DNA of 16,534 bases. It comes from an uncultured Blautia sp. GTDB taxonomy: Bacteria; Bacillota; Clostridia; Lachnospirales; Lachnospiraceae. The DNA lies in assembly GCA_900556555.1 (NCBI GenBank), contig USPF01000047.1, positions 1-16,534 of the forward strand, given 5' to 3'. Under the pieces are notes generated by a model, which had not been told where the DNA came from, searched no databases, and saw only the letters and a list, made by a program, of their open reading frames with translations. The translations under genes were made by a program, and so were the position numbers. Below, one piece after another: positions 1 to 6,782 of the stretch (position 1 is the stretch's first letter; the number at the start of each line of letters is the position of its first letter).

Positions 1-455
1 TCATTGAAAAAGCAGGAAAATTAAGTGAAAGAACGGTTGCGAAGCTGAACAAGGCAATGGAAAAAGATACCGGAGAGATGCTGATCGTGCTGGAAGAGCA
101 GAGAAAGCCGCTTGACCGTATACTTTCCTCAAACAGAGAGTTCAGAAAGAAATTTACGAGCAGATTGGAAGTCCCGATCTTTGTAAATGATGAGCTGGTT
201 ACATTTGGTCAGACTTACGCACAGGAGAATGGATATCGTATCGATGAGATGGGAATCCTGGCGTTGTACAGCAGGATTGATGCGCTGCAGAGAGAAGATC
301 ACGCAGTGACAGTAGCGGAAGTAAAAGACATTATGGATGAGGCGATGTCGCATTCACAGAAGGTATCCGCCAAGAAGCTTGTAAAGCGAGTTCTTGGAAA
401 GAATACAGATGATGCAGATAGAATTATTCTGACAGAAAAAGATTTTAATATTTAG
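1..455 (+). CDS. C-terminal part of a probable AAA+ ATPase (partial, left edge)
   Basis: The reading frame is open from position 3 at the left edge and ends at TAG 453-455, so about 150 C-terminal residues are visible and the start lies outside the window. An ATG at 57 is in frame, but coding continues upstream of it without a stop, so it is probably not the start. The stretch of the form EMLIVLEEQRKPLDRIL, then SSNREFRKKF, then a short hydrophobic strand and YRIDEMGILAL, resembles the sensor-1/arginine-finger and lid region of CbbX/SpoVK-type AAA+ ATPases (typical pattern: hydrophobic strand, LxSNPGLRSRF, then a helical lid). The Walker A and B motifs would be upstream and cannot be checked. 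The terminator just after the stop separates this gene from the polysaccharide operon, so a functional link is unlikely. The family call rests on pattern memory only. Confidence 0.6.
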   Translation, partial: IEKAGKLSERTVAKLNKAMEKDTGEMLIVLEEQRKPLDRILSSNREFRKKFTSRLEVPIFVNDELVTFGQTYAQENGYRIDEMGILALYSRIDALQREDHAVTVAEVKDIMDEAMSHSQKVSAKKLVKRVLGKNTDDADRIILTEKDFNI

Positions 456-457
456 AG

Positions 458-492
458 AAAAGTGGAAGAGAGCGATTTCTTCCACTTTTTTT
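458..492 (+). terminator. Strong intrinsic (Rho-independent) terminator
   Basis: A perfect 12-bp inverted repeat, AAAAGTGGAAGA (458-469) and TCTTCCACTTTT (478-489), encloses an 8-nt loop, and the T-run extends to 492. It begins three bases after the stop of the upstream gene and should end that transcript, insulating the polysaccharide operon. Confidence 0.93.
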
Positions 493-527
493 GCGCTGAT
501 AGAATATAATATATAAAAAGTGAGATG

Positions 528-555
528 TTGACAAAAATATGGAGAGAGGTAAAAT
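528..555 (+). promoter_or_regulatory. Putative sigma-A promoter P1
   Basis: A consensus -35 TTGACA (528-533) is followed after 16 bases by TAAAAT (550-555), one mismatch from TATAAT. Transcription would begin near 562, giving an untranslated leader of roughly 330 nt before the first operon gene. Confidence 0.5.
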
Positions 556-628
556 AACCCTATTATGGAAAATAAAAGAAAAATTTTTGTTGATTTTGCG
601 GAAAATTGTGCATAAAAGGACTGTAATG

Positions 629-657
629 TTGAAAAATGGAAAAAAGTATAGTAAAAT
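629..657 (+). promoter_or_regulatory. Putative sigma-A promoter P2
   Basis: TTGAAA (629-634), a 17-base spacer and TAAAAT (652-657) match a housekeeping promoter with one mismatch per hexamer and ideal spacing. Transcription would begin near 664. The surroundings are AT-rich, so chance matches are possible. Confidence 0.5.
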
Positions 658-742
658 GATAAAAATAGACTAAATTAGGAATGAAAAAGAAGAGAGGATT
701 AGTTTTGAAGAAGTGTTTAAATAAAATGGAAAGTACTGCGAT

Positions 743-859
743 ATGGGAGTTTTGAAAAAGGGTAAAGCATTGGCAAGTTATATCAATAGAGTTATTTATA
801 ATACTATTGATATGGTACTTGCTTTTTTTCTGGCCTTCTGGTCATTGGCTAATTGTTGA
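743..859 (+). CDS. Possible small single-pass membrane protein (38 aa) or decayed remnant
   Basis: ATG 743 opens 38 codons ending at TGA 857-859, with GGAAAG (728-733) nine bases upstream as a modest ribosome binding site. The peptide begins with a basic segment (MGVLKKGKAL) and has one hydrophobic segment, about residues 22-36 (MVLAFFLAFWSLA), consistent with an N-in single membrane helix. Its middle, YINRVIYNTIDMVLAF, faintly resembles YIKRGLDIVLSF in the PGT encoded just downstream, so it could be a degenerate leftover of another sugar transferase. It overlaps a second small ORF (681-755, 24 aa, lysine-rich start) and contains the 34-bp palindrome, so the region may instead be a non-coding leader. 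No function is assigned. Confidence 0.25.
   Translation: MGVLKKGKALASYINRVIYNTIDMVLAFFLAFWSLANC
780..813. repeat. 34-bp imperfect palindrome (10-bp perfect arms) upstream of the operon
   Basis: ATATCAATAG (780-789) is the exact reverse complement of CTATTGATAT (804-813). Inside, TTAT (792-795) and ATAA (798-801) are also complementary, so 14 of 17 positions per arm pair around the centre at 796/797. A TATAAT hexamer (797-802) lies at the centre, but its nearest -35 candidate (TTGGCA, 770-775) is 21 bases away. It could be a dimeric-regulator operator, a leader hairpin or a recombinase site; the T7 run at 823-829 begins nine bases beyond the arm, too far for a standard terminator. Confidence 0.6.
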
Positions 860-894
860 TTTTCGCTAATAATGCAAATGAATGGGAGTAAAGG

Positions 895-2835
895 ATGTCT
901 AGTAAGAAAAAGATGAAAAAGTTTATGGGAGTAGTAGTTACTGCCACAGGGGCGGTAATTACAGGGTTGGCTATTATTGTAAGAAAAAAATCTGGTAAAT
1001 GTGATGAGAGATCAGAGCAGAACAATCCATTTGAAGGGAAAAAAGTGATTTTTATAAAAGATGAGAAAGATGGGGAGAATGCAGACGGTGTGAGAGGACA
1101 CCTCGAGGCAATTGGTAATAGTGAGTATAAACCGGGAATTTATGCGAGATATATTAAAAGAGGCCTGGATATAGTACTTAGTTTTGGTGGTCTTATAGTG
1201 TTGAGTCCGATATTTGGTGCAATTACGCTTGCCATTAAAATAAACGATCCCGGACCAGTTTTATTTACGCAGAAGAGAATAGGACAAAATAAAAAATATT
1301 TTAAACTTCATAAATTTAGAACAATGAAAATGAGTACTCCTCATGATGTACCAACGCATATGCTTGGAAATCCTGATCAGTATATCACTAAAGTGGGGAA
1401 ATTTTTGCGTGCTCATTCACTGGATGAACTTCCTCAGATTTGGGATATATTTGTTGGCAATATGTCTGTAATCGGACCAAGACCAGGGCTTTGGAATCAA
1501 GATGTGTTAACTGCTGAGAGGGATAAGTATGGTGCCAATGATGTGAAGCCGGGGCTTACAGGGTGGGCACAGATTAATGGACGTGATGAACTTGAGATTC
1601 CTGTAAAAGCAAAACTGGATGGAGAATATGTTCAAAGGCAGAGTTTTTTGTTTGACACCAAATGTTTTTTGGGTACATTATCCAAGATAGGATATGATGA
1701 GTCAGTTGTAGAAGGCGGTACTGGAGAAATGAAAAAAGCAGGTAAAGAAAAAAAGAAAATATTGTTTTTGTCAAATCATTTTATTACACTATTTTCTTTC
1801 CGAAAAGAGCTGATCCAAAAGTTGGTAGAGGAAGGGCATGACGTGTATCTTTCACTTCCGGAAGATCAGGATGACTATTTTGCGAATTTAGGTTGTCATA
1901 TAATTCTTACAGACGTTGACCGTCGAGGGGTTAATCCTAAGAATGATTTAAAATTAATTTTCTTTTATAAAAAGATGATTCCAGAGGTCAATCCGGATAT
2001 CGTTTTTTCATATACGATTAAACCCAATATTTATGGGACACTTGCAACAAACGGGAAATATAAACAAATATGTAATATTACCGGAACAGGAGGAACATTT
2101 TTAGAAGATAATCTGGTGGCTAAAATATGTAAGATCCTTTATAGAATATCTATTCGCAAATGTTATAAAGTACTTTTTCAGAATACGGGAGACAGAGACT
2201 TTTTTATTAAAAATGGTCTGGTAAAGAATAATTATGAGATGCTTCCGGGATCAGGGTGTAATCTTAAAGAACACAAATTTGAACCGATGCCGGAGGATGA
2301 TATCATACGATTTATTTTTATTGGACGTGTTATGAAATTAAAAGGAATCGACGAATATCTGGAAGCGGCAAAGGCAATTAAAAATAAATATAAAAATATA
2401 GAGTTTTTGATTGCAGGTTGGAACGAGGAAGAAGAGTATAAAAAAATCGTTGCGGAGTACCAAGAGCAAGGAATTGTTAATTACATAGGATTTAGAAGTG
2501 ATATTGATAGATGGATTAAAAAATGTAACTGTACAGTATTGCCATCACATGGTGGAGAAGGTGTTCCGAATGTGTTGCTTGAGAGTGCAGCAAGTGGTCG
2601 TGTATGTATTGGTTCTCGAATTAATGGAACGATGAATGTAATTGATGACGGAGTGACAGGATATTTGTTTGAGACAGGAAATGCAGACAGTCTGATTGAA
2701 AAGATGGAAACATTTATCAAATTGGATCCGGCAGAAAAAGCTGCTATGGGCAAAGCAGGAAGAGAAAAGGTTGAACGTGAATTTGATCGCAAAATGGTGA
2801 TTCGAAAATATTGTGATGAGGTAGCGAATTCATGA
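895..2835 (+). CDS. Fused undecaprenyl-phosphate sugar-phosphate transferase and GT4 glycosyltransferase
   Basis: This 646-residue protein probably starts the repeat unit. Residues 1-31 are a lysine-rich start plus a membrane helix (about 10-29). Residues 32-80 form a hydrophilic linker. Residues 82-275 are a monotopic phosphoglycosyl transferase (PGT, bacterial sugar transferase family) with the re-entrant helix YIKRGLDIVLSF (86-97), SPIFGAITLAIKINDPGPVLFTQ (104-126), KFRTM (140-144), the catalytic Asp-Glu pair in SLDELPQIWD (D177, E178), GPRPG (194-198) and KPGLTGWAQINGRD (218-231). After a lysine-rich junction (279-288), residues 289-646 form a GT4 enzyme of the CapM/PglA type with NITGTGGTF (394-402) and an EX7E motif (E555, E563). 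The PGT moves a sugar phosphate from a UDP-sugar to undecaprenyl phosphate at the membrane; the GT4 domain likely adds sugar two. ATG 895 has GGGAG (884-888) six bases upstream. These domains are usually separate proteins. The sugars cannot be read from the sequence. Confidence 0.92.
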   Translation: MSSKKKMKKFMGVVVTATGAVITGLAIIVRKKSGKCDERSEQNNPFEGKKVIFIKDEKDGENADGVRGHLEAIGNSEYKPGIYARYIKRGLDIVLSFGGLIVLSPIFGAITLAIKINDPGPVLFTQKRIGQNKKYFKLHKFRTMKMSTPHDVPTHMLGNPDQYITKVGKFLRAHSLDELPQIWDIFVGNMSVIGPRPGLWNQDVLTAERDKYGANDVKPGLTGWAQINGRDELEIPVKAKLDGEYVQRQSFLFDTKCFLGTLSKIGYDESVVEGGTGEMKKAGKEKKKILFLSNHFITLFSFRKELIQKLVEEGHDVYLSLPEDQDDYFANLGCHIILTDVDRRGVNPKNDLKLIFFYKKMIPEVNPDIVFSYTIKPNIYGTLATNGKYKQICNITGTGGTFLEDNLVAKICKILYRISIRKCYKVLFQNTGDRDFFIKNGLVKNNYEMLPGSGCNLKEHKFEPMPEDDIIRFIFIGRVMKLKGIDEYLEAAKAIKNKYKNIEFLIAGWNEEEEYKKIVAEYQEQGIVNYIGFRSDIDRWIKKCNCTVLPSHGGEGVPNVLLESAASGRVCIGSRINGTMNVIDDGVTGYLFETGNADSLIEKMETFIKLDPAEKAAMGKAGREKVEREFDRKMVIRKYCDEVANS

Positions 2836-3734
2836 ATGGATATAAAAAAATTATAAGCAGTCAAAAAATGAGATTTGCTATTTTAAGAATGCTTAAGTTT
2901 GTTCCCGATAAAGCAATGATCAAATTGCAGTATCGGATTAAATTGAAAAGAAAATTAAATTTGAAAGATCCGAAGCGATATACAGAGAAAATCCAGTGGT
3001 ACAAACTTTATTACAGAAATCCTGTAATGATGGAGTGCGTAGATAAATATGGAGTACGGAAGTATATTGAAAAAAAGGGACTTGGTAACATTCTGAATCA
3101 GTTGTATCAGGTGGTGGATCGTCCGGAGGAGATAAACTTTGATCAACTTCCTGATAAGTTTGTTATTAAAACAACCAATGGAAGCGGAACGAATATTCTT
3201 GTTAAGGACAAGAAAACATTGAATATTGCTGAAACAAAGAAGAAATTAAATGATTTTTTAAATATGGCAGAAGCTTCAGCGGGAAGAGAATGGGCATATG
3301 GCGGTTCCAGCAAAAAAATTATCGTTGAAGAATTGCTGGAAGATAATTCTAATAAAGATAAAGGTATTTCAGATTATAAGTTTTTGTGTTTCAATGGAAA
3401 ACCAGTATATGTAGTATATGATAAAGATAGATTTTCTGATCATAAAAGAAATTTTTATGATGTAAATTGGAATTATGTAAAAGTAGACAGTGATTGTCCA
3501 TGTTTTGAAGACAGTGTGAAAAAACCGGAGAATTACGAGAAAATGGTTGAGATAGCGAGTGTGCTATCCCGCGATTTTCCTGCGGTTCGTGTGGATCTTT
3601 ATAATATTGAAGGGAAAATATATTTTGGTGAGTTGACATTTTATCCATGGAGCGGGTATGTTCAATATACACCGGATAGTTTTGATTTTGAATTGGGCAA
3701 ATATTTTGTTTTGCCAGAAAAAGCTGGGAGATAG
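2832..3734 (+). CDS. TupA-like ATP-grasp ligase
   Basis: The 300-residue product matches the ATP-grasp TupA family, named for the teichuronopeptide gene of alkaliphilic Bacillus and common in capsule loci. Visible features are an N-terminal helical part with KLNLKDPKRYTEKIQWYKLY (41-60), an ATP-binding strand FVIKTTNGSGTN (110-121, K113), VEELLED (165-171), DYKFLCFNGKP (181-191), and a C-terminal metal-binding region with VRVDLY (252-257, D255) and GELTF (266-270, E267). ATP-grasp ligases activate a carboxylate as an acyl phosphate and join it to an amine or similar nucleophile. In this locus the carboxylate may belong to a hexuronic acid, since UDP-GlcA and UDP-GalA enzymes are encoded downstream (inference). 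The ATG overlaps the stop of the preceding gene (ATGA), indicating translational coupling. No signal peptide or membrane helix is seen, so it should act in the cytoplasm. The substrate is unknown. Confidence 0.85.
   Translation: MNGYKKIISSQKMRFAILRMLKFVPDKAMIKLQYRIKLKRKLNLKDPKRYTEKIQWYKLYYRNPVMMECVDKYGVRKYIEKKGLGNILNQLYQVVDRPEEINFDQLPDKFVIKTTNGSGTNILVKDKKTLNIAETKKKLNDFLNMAEASAGREWAYGGSSKKIIVEELLEDNSNKDKGISDYKFLCFNGKPVYVVYDKDRFSDHKRNFYDVNWNYVKVDSDCPCFEDSVKKPENYEKMVEIASVLSRDFPAVRVDLYNIEGKIYFGELTFYPWSGYVQYTPDSFDFELGKYFVLPEKAGR
3726..3730 (+). promoter_or_regulatory. Ribosome binding site fixing the GTG start at 3739
   Basis: GGGAG lies eight bases before GTG 3739 and inside the last codons of the ATP-grasp gene. 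It favours GTG 3739 over the longer reading that begins at ATG 3658, which would overlap the upstream gene by 77 bases and lacks a comparable site. Confidence 0.75.
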
Positions 3735-3738
3735 TAGT

Positions 3739-4281
3739 GTGATTAAGTTATTTCGAAATGGATGGGCTTATTTTCGAGGTCTGATATTTAAAATTTTTCA
3801 CTGTGGCATTGTAGGAAATAAGTTTAGATACTTTAGCGGAGCCTCTATACGGCTGTATAGAGGAAGCAATGCAAAAATCGGAAATCATGTAAAAATCGAT
3901 AATCATGCAGTGATTGCTGTTCAGGGACAAGGTGTTCTTGAAATTGGAAATGATGTAGGGATTGGAATCAATAACATGATCGTCTGTCATAAATCTCTTC
4001 GGATACAGGATGGAACAATTTTAGGTCCCGGGGTCAATATATATGACCATGATCACTTATATTCACAAAAAAATGGTGTTGATTCGAAAACATATAAGTA
4101 TGCAGATGTGAATATCGGGAAGAATTGCTGGATAGGAGCCAATACAGTAATCCTCAGAGGCACAACGATAGGAGATAACAGTGTAATTGGAGCAGGATGT
4201 GTCTTAAAAGGAGAGTATCCGGCAGGAGCTATTATTATTCAAAAAAGGGAAACAACGATTATTAAAGATGAGGGGAAATAG
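3739..4281 (+). CDS. Hexapeptide-repeat (left-handed beta-helix) acyltransferase
   Basis: Reading from GTG 3739 gives 180 residues, the usual size for CatB/NodL/WbbJ-type O-acetyltransferases. Imperfect hexapeptide repeats run through IGNHVKIDNHAVIAV (47-61), LEIGNDVGIGINN (67-79) and VNIGKNCWIGANTVILRG (124-141), then TTIGDNSVIGAGCVLKG (142-158). The loop YDHDH (102-106) supplies the likely catalytic histidine. Such enzymes transfer an acetyl or other acyl group from acyl-CoA to a sugar hydroxyl or amine, as trimers in the cytoplasm or on the membrane face. Here it most likely acetylates a repeat-unit sugar. The stop TAG shares its last base with the GTG start of the next gene. A longer start at ATG 3658 is open but was rejected. 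Acceptor and acyl group cannot be determined. Confidence 0.85.
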   Translation: MIKLFRNGWAYFRGLIFKIFHCGIVGNKFRYFSGASIRLYRGSNAKIGNHVKIDNHAVIAVQGQGVLEIGNDVGIGINNMIVCHKSLRIQDGTILGPGVNIYDHDHLYSQKNGVDSKTYKYADVNIGKNCWIGANTVILRGTTIGDNSVIGAGCVLKGEYPAGAIIIQKRETTIIKDEGK

Positions 4282-5273
4282 TGGAAAGAAGATATAGCAT
4301 TATAGTGCCGATTTATAAAATCGAACAATATATCACACAATGCATAGAAAGTATTATTCATCAAACCTACAAAAATATTGAAATTATTTTAGTGGATGAT
4401 GGTTCAGATGACAACTGTCCGGTTATTTGTGATGAATACGCACTGAAAGATGATAGAATCAAAGTAATACATAAAGAAAATGGAGGCTTGGTCAGTGCGA
4501 GAAAAGCAGGTGCACTTGAAGCAACAGGTGATTATATCTGCTGTGTAGATGGTGATGATTATATTGCAGAGAATTACATAGAGGAATTTGAAAAGAAAAT
4601 CAATGAGACGGAAGCGGAAATCGTATGTTGCGGGTATTATCTTGTAACTCCGGAAAAACAGACATATACGCCGGTTAATGCCAGAAAAGGGTACTATTCG
4701 AAGGATGATATTTGTACAGAATTATTTCCGAATTTATTGCAGAATGAAAGTGGACGATTCTTTCTTCCAACAGTATGGGGAAAGGCAATCCGGGCAGAGT
4801 TATATAAAAAGAAACAGATGGAAGTTCCTGATCAGGTTACTATGGGAGAAGACGGTGCATGTACAGTTCCCTGTATTTATGCTGCGCATTCTTTAGAAAT
4901 AATGGATAAGGGATTATATTATTATCGCTACAATGAATCGTCTATGACAAAAGGAAGAAAACCATTAAGTTGGGAATGTCAGCTAGTCATTGCAGAACAT
5001 TATAAAAAAGCTTTAGACTTGGAAAAATTTGATTTTAGAGAGCAGTATAACAGGCGTATTGAAAGAGGATTCTTCACAGTGGCGAGAACTCAGTTTAATA
5101 AAAAAGAAAATTTTCGGAGTATACGAAAAGATATTCTGGAACAATACAAAAATCCGATTTTTGGCAATGCAATAAAAGCAGCCAGATTTAAAGGCGGGAT
5201 TATGAGTATTGTAGATTTTTTTATTAAGCATAAAAGTGTGTTGGGAATCTATATCCTAAGTAAACTGCATTGA
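4281..5273 (+). CDS. GT2-family (GT-A fold) glycosyltransferase
   Basis: The 330-residue product starts with a classic GT2 nucleotide-sugar domain: YSIIVPIYKIEQYITQCI (5-22), SIIHQTYKNIEIILVDDGSDD (24-44, DDGS at 39-42), ENGGLVSARKAG (66-77) and GDYICCVDGDDY (83-94), with the metal-binding Asp cluster in VDGDD. MGEDG, about residues 192-196, probably carries the catalytic acid region. It inverts configuration at the anomeric carbon when adding one sugar to the lipid-linked repeat unit. No transmembrane helix is obvious, so it is likely a peripheral protein on the inner membrane face. The start is GTG 4281, which overlaps the upstream stop by one base and is preceded by AGGGG (4271-4275) five bases away. 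This tight coupling suggests coordinated production with the acyltransferase. Donor sugar unknown. Confidence 0.92.
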   Translation: MERRYSIIVPIYKIEQYITQCIESIIHQTYKNIEIILVDDGSDDNCPVICDEYALKDDRIKVIHKENGGLVSARKAGALEATGDYICCVDGDDYIAENYIEEFEKKINETEAEIVCCGYYLVTPEKQTYTPVNARKGYYSKDDICTELFPNLLQNESGRFFLPTVWGKAIRAELYKKKQMEVPDQVTMGEDGACTVPCIYAAHSLEIMDKGLYYYRYNESSMTKGRKPLSWECQLVIAEHYKKALDLEKFDFREQYNRRIERGFFTVARTQFNKKENFRSIRKDILEQYKNPIFGNAIKAARFKGGIMSIVDFFIKHKSVLGIYILSKLH

Positions 5274-5315
5274 AACAGAATGTAGTAAGTCAAGGCGATA
5301 CTATGGAGAATATTT

Positions 5316-6752
5316 ATGATAGTAGATAGAAAAAAATTTTTGATGTGTGTATCAGTCGCGTTGAGTTTGATCTTATATATTTATATTTTGATAAATCTGA
5401 GAGGATATTCGAATTCGGATTTGGTTGTAAAAATATCCTGCATTAGCTCACTGATCATTTTAATTTTAGAATGTTGGGCGATATATCAGCAGGATAAAAG
5501 ATTGTTTACTCCGACAATTATGATTTTGGCAGCATTTTATTTATTTCAGAACGGACAGCTTTTATTACTTGCTCTGGGAATAGAGTTTAATGATTTTTAT
5601 ATTTCTACATTAAAACAATATTCCTCAGATGTTGCAATTTATTCATCTATCAGCAATGTACTGACAGGATTTGCGGCATTAATTATGACAAAACCAGTAT
5701 CGGATGAATATTTGCCGAGAAAAGCGAGAAGAATTGATGAGCTTACACCGGAATTTATAGAATTTGCAGCAAAAGTAGGGGTTATCCTGACGGGTGTGGT
5801 TACAATACCGTTAGTATTAATCAAAACATATATTGGAATGGGCGGAGGATATTCTGCAGTAAGAACATTTGAAAGTGGAATTCCTTCCGTGTTTAATTTT
5901 ATTGAATATATGTTTATGCCATTTGCTGTTCTGATGATAGTATATGCAGGAAAAGAAAGAAATAAACCAATAAAAATAGCAGTGGCTGTCTGGGCGATAT
6001 TGACAGCACTTTGCGGTGACCGTACGACAGGAATCGGAGCCCTGGTAGTTCTGATTTTTCTCTCTTATCTTCAAGCAGAGGAATCCTCTGAGGAAGACAA
6101 ACCCAGCACAGGGAAAAAAATGGTTCGGTTTTTGTTGATTATTTTCCTTGGTGTTCTATTACTTCTTTTCATACAAATTGCGTACGCTGTAAGAACCAAG
6201 GGAGACTTAAATCTGGGATCGTTTTCCGGCTTGATCACAGATACAATATCGGATCTTGGATTTAGTTGTTTCCCGCTTTTTACAATGATGAACATTGTGC
6301 CGGCTTTTGAGGCGTTTCAGTTGGGAAAAGGGTATGTTTTGTCAATGATAGGCGGGTTAATCCCATCATTTATTGATGTAACAGGAACAATAGGAAAAAT
6401 CAATCAGCAGTCCAGAATTTTTGAGACATGGCAGACTCAATATTATAGCCAGTACAATTTTGGATTAGGTTTCTCCTTAAATGCAGAATCATATATAAAT
6501 TTTGGATGGTTTGGACTGATTGCGATTTTTGTGTTAATGCTTGTAGTTTTTGGAATGTTGAATTCATGCAGGTATGACGATGAGACAGATCAGTGGGGGC
6601 GATATAAAATCTGTATTTTAGTATTTTTATGGTTTACACTTCCGCGGCGTGACAGTTACTATGTATGGAAAGCAATTTCATATTCCATAATCATCATGTA
6701 TCTGTACTTGCGTTTTATGAGAAGTATGGGTAATGCGAAAAATGGACTGTGA
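5316..6752 (+). CDS. wzy: Wzy-like repeat-unit polymerase (multi-pass membrane protein)
   Basis: This 478-residue protein is almost entirely hydrophobic, with about 12 or 13 membrane segments (near residues 10-28, 36-58, 65-88, 106-125, 150-172, 192-211, 218-233, 236-253, 270-292, 338-355, 396-415, 430-446 and 450-467). It fits the Firmicutes O-antigen polymerase (O-ag_pol_Wzy) family. Features of that family include the early AAFYLFQNGQLLLLALGIE (72-90), the arginine region GDRTTG (234-239), a loop arginine in VRTKGDLNLGSF (292-303) and the late motif GLGFSLNAESYINFGWFG (383-400). Such proteins polymerise flipped, undecaprenyl-linked repeat units on the outer face of the membrane. ATG 5316 has GGAG (5305-5308) seven bases upstream. 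The symbol is functional shorthand, because Wzy proteins are too divergent for firm assignment. It is followed by the flippase, as in many Wzx/Wzy loci. Confidence 0.85.
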   Translation: MIVDRKKFLMCVSVALSLILYIYILINLRGYSNSDLVVKISCISSLIILILECWAIYQQDKRLFTPTIMILAAFYLFQNGQLLLLALGIEFNDFYISTLKQYSSDVAIYSSISNVLTGFAALIMTKPVSDEYLPRKARRIDELTPEFIEFAAKVGVILTGVVTIPLVLIKTYIGMGGGYSAVRTFESGIPSVFNFIEYMFMPFAVLMIVYAGKERNKPIKIAVAVWAILTALCGDRTTGIGALVVLIFLSYLQAEESSEEDKPSTGKKMVRFLLIIFLGVLLLLFIQIAYAVRTKGDLNLGSFSGLITDTISDLGFSCFPLFTMMNIVPAFEAFQLGKGYVLSMIGGLIPSFIDVTGTIGKINQQSRIFETWQTQYYSQYNFGLGFSLNAESYINFGWFGLIAIFVLMLVVFGMLNSCRYDDETDQWGRYKICILVFLWFTLPRRDSYYVWKAISYSIIIMYLYLRFMRSMGNAKNGL

Positions 6753-6782
6753 TGTTTTGACAGATATGATAGGGGCATTGAA

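Larger units (their letters stand above)
456..894. other. Intergenic regulatory region ahead of the polysaccharide operon
   Basis: These 439 bases lie between the ATPase-like gene and the first operon gene. They hold the terminator (458-492), two promoter-like sequences (528-555 and 629-657), a 34-bp imperfect palindrome (780-813) followed by a T7 run (823-829), and two short possible ORFs (681-755, 24 codons; 743-859, 38 codons). No tRNA, known riboswitch or mobile-element end was recognised. The region is much more AT-rich than the flanking genes. Confidence 0.7.

Noticed and set aside
780..813. An invertible promoter of the Bacteroides capsule type.
   Set aside because: The arms are separated by only 14 bases and no recombinase is encoded in the window, so the familiar inversion mechanism is not supported.
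2481..2864. 127-codon open frame on the - strand over the end of the fused gene.
   Set aside because: It lies opposite the conserved GT4 EX7E region and shows no recognisable protein features; a shadow frame.
3658..4281. Longer acyltransferase starting at ATG 3658 (207 aa).
   Set aside because: It would overlap the ATP-grasp gene by 77 bases, has no good ribosome binding site, and its extra 27 residues do not look like the acyltransferase family; GTG 3739 with GGGAG is better.
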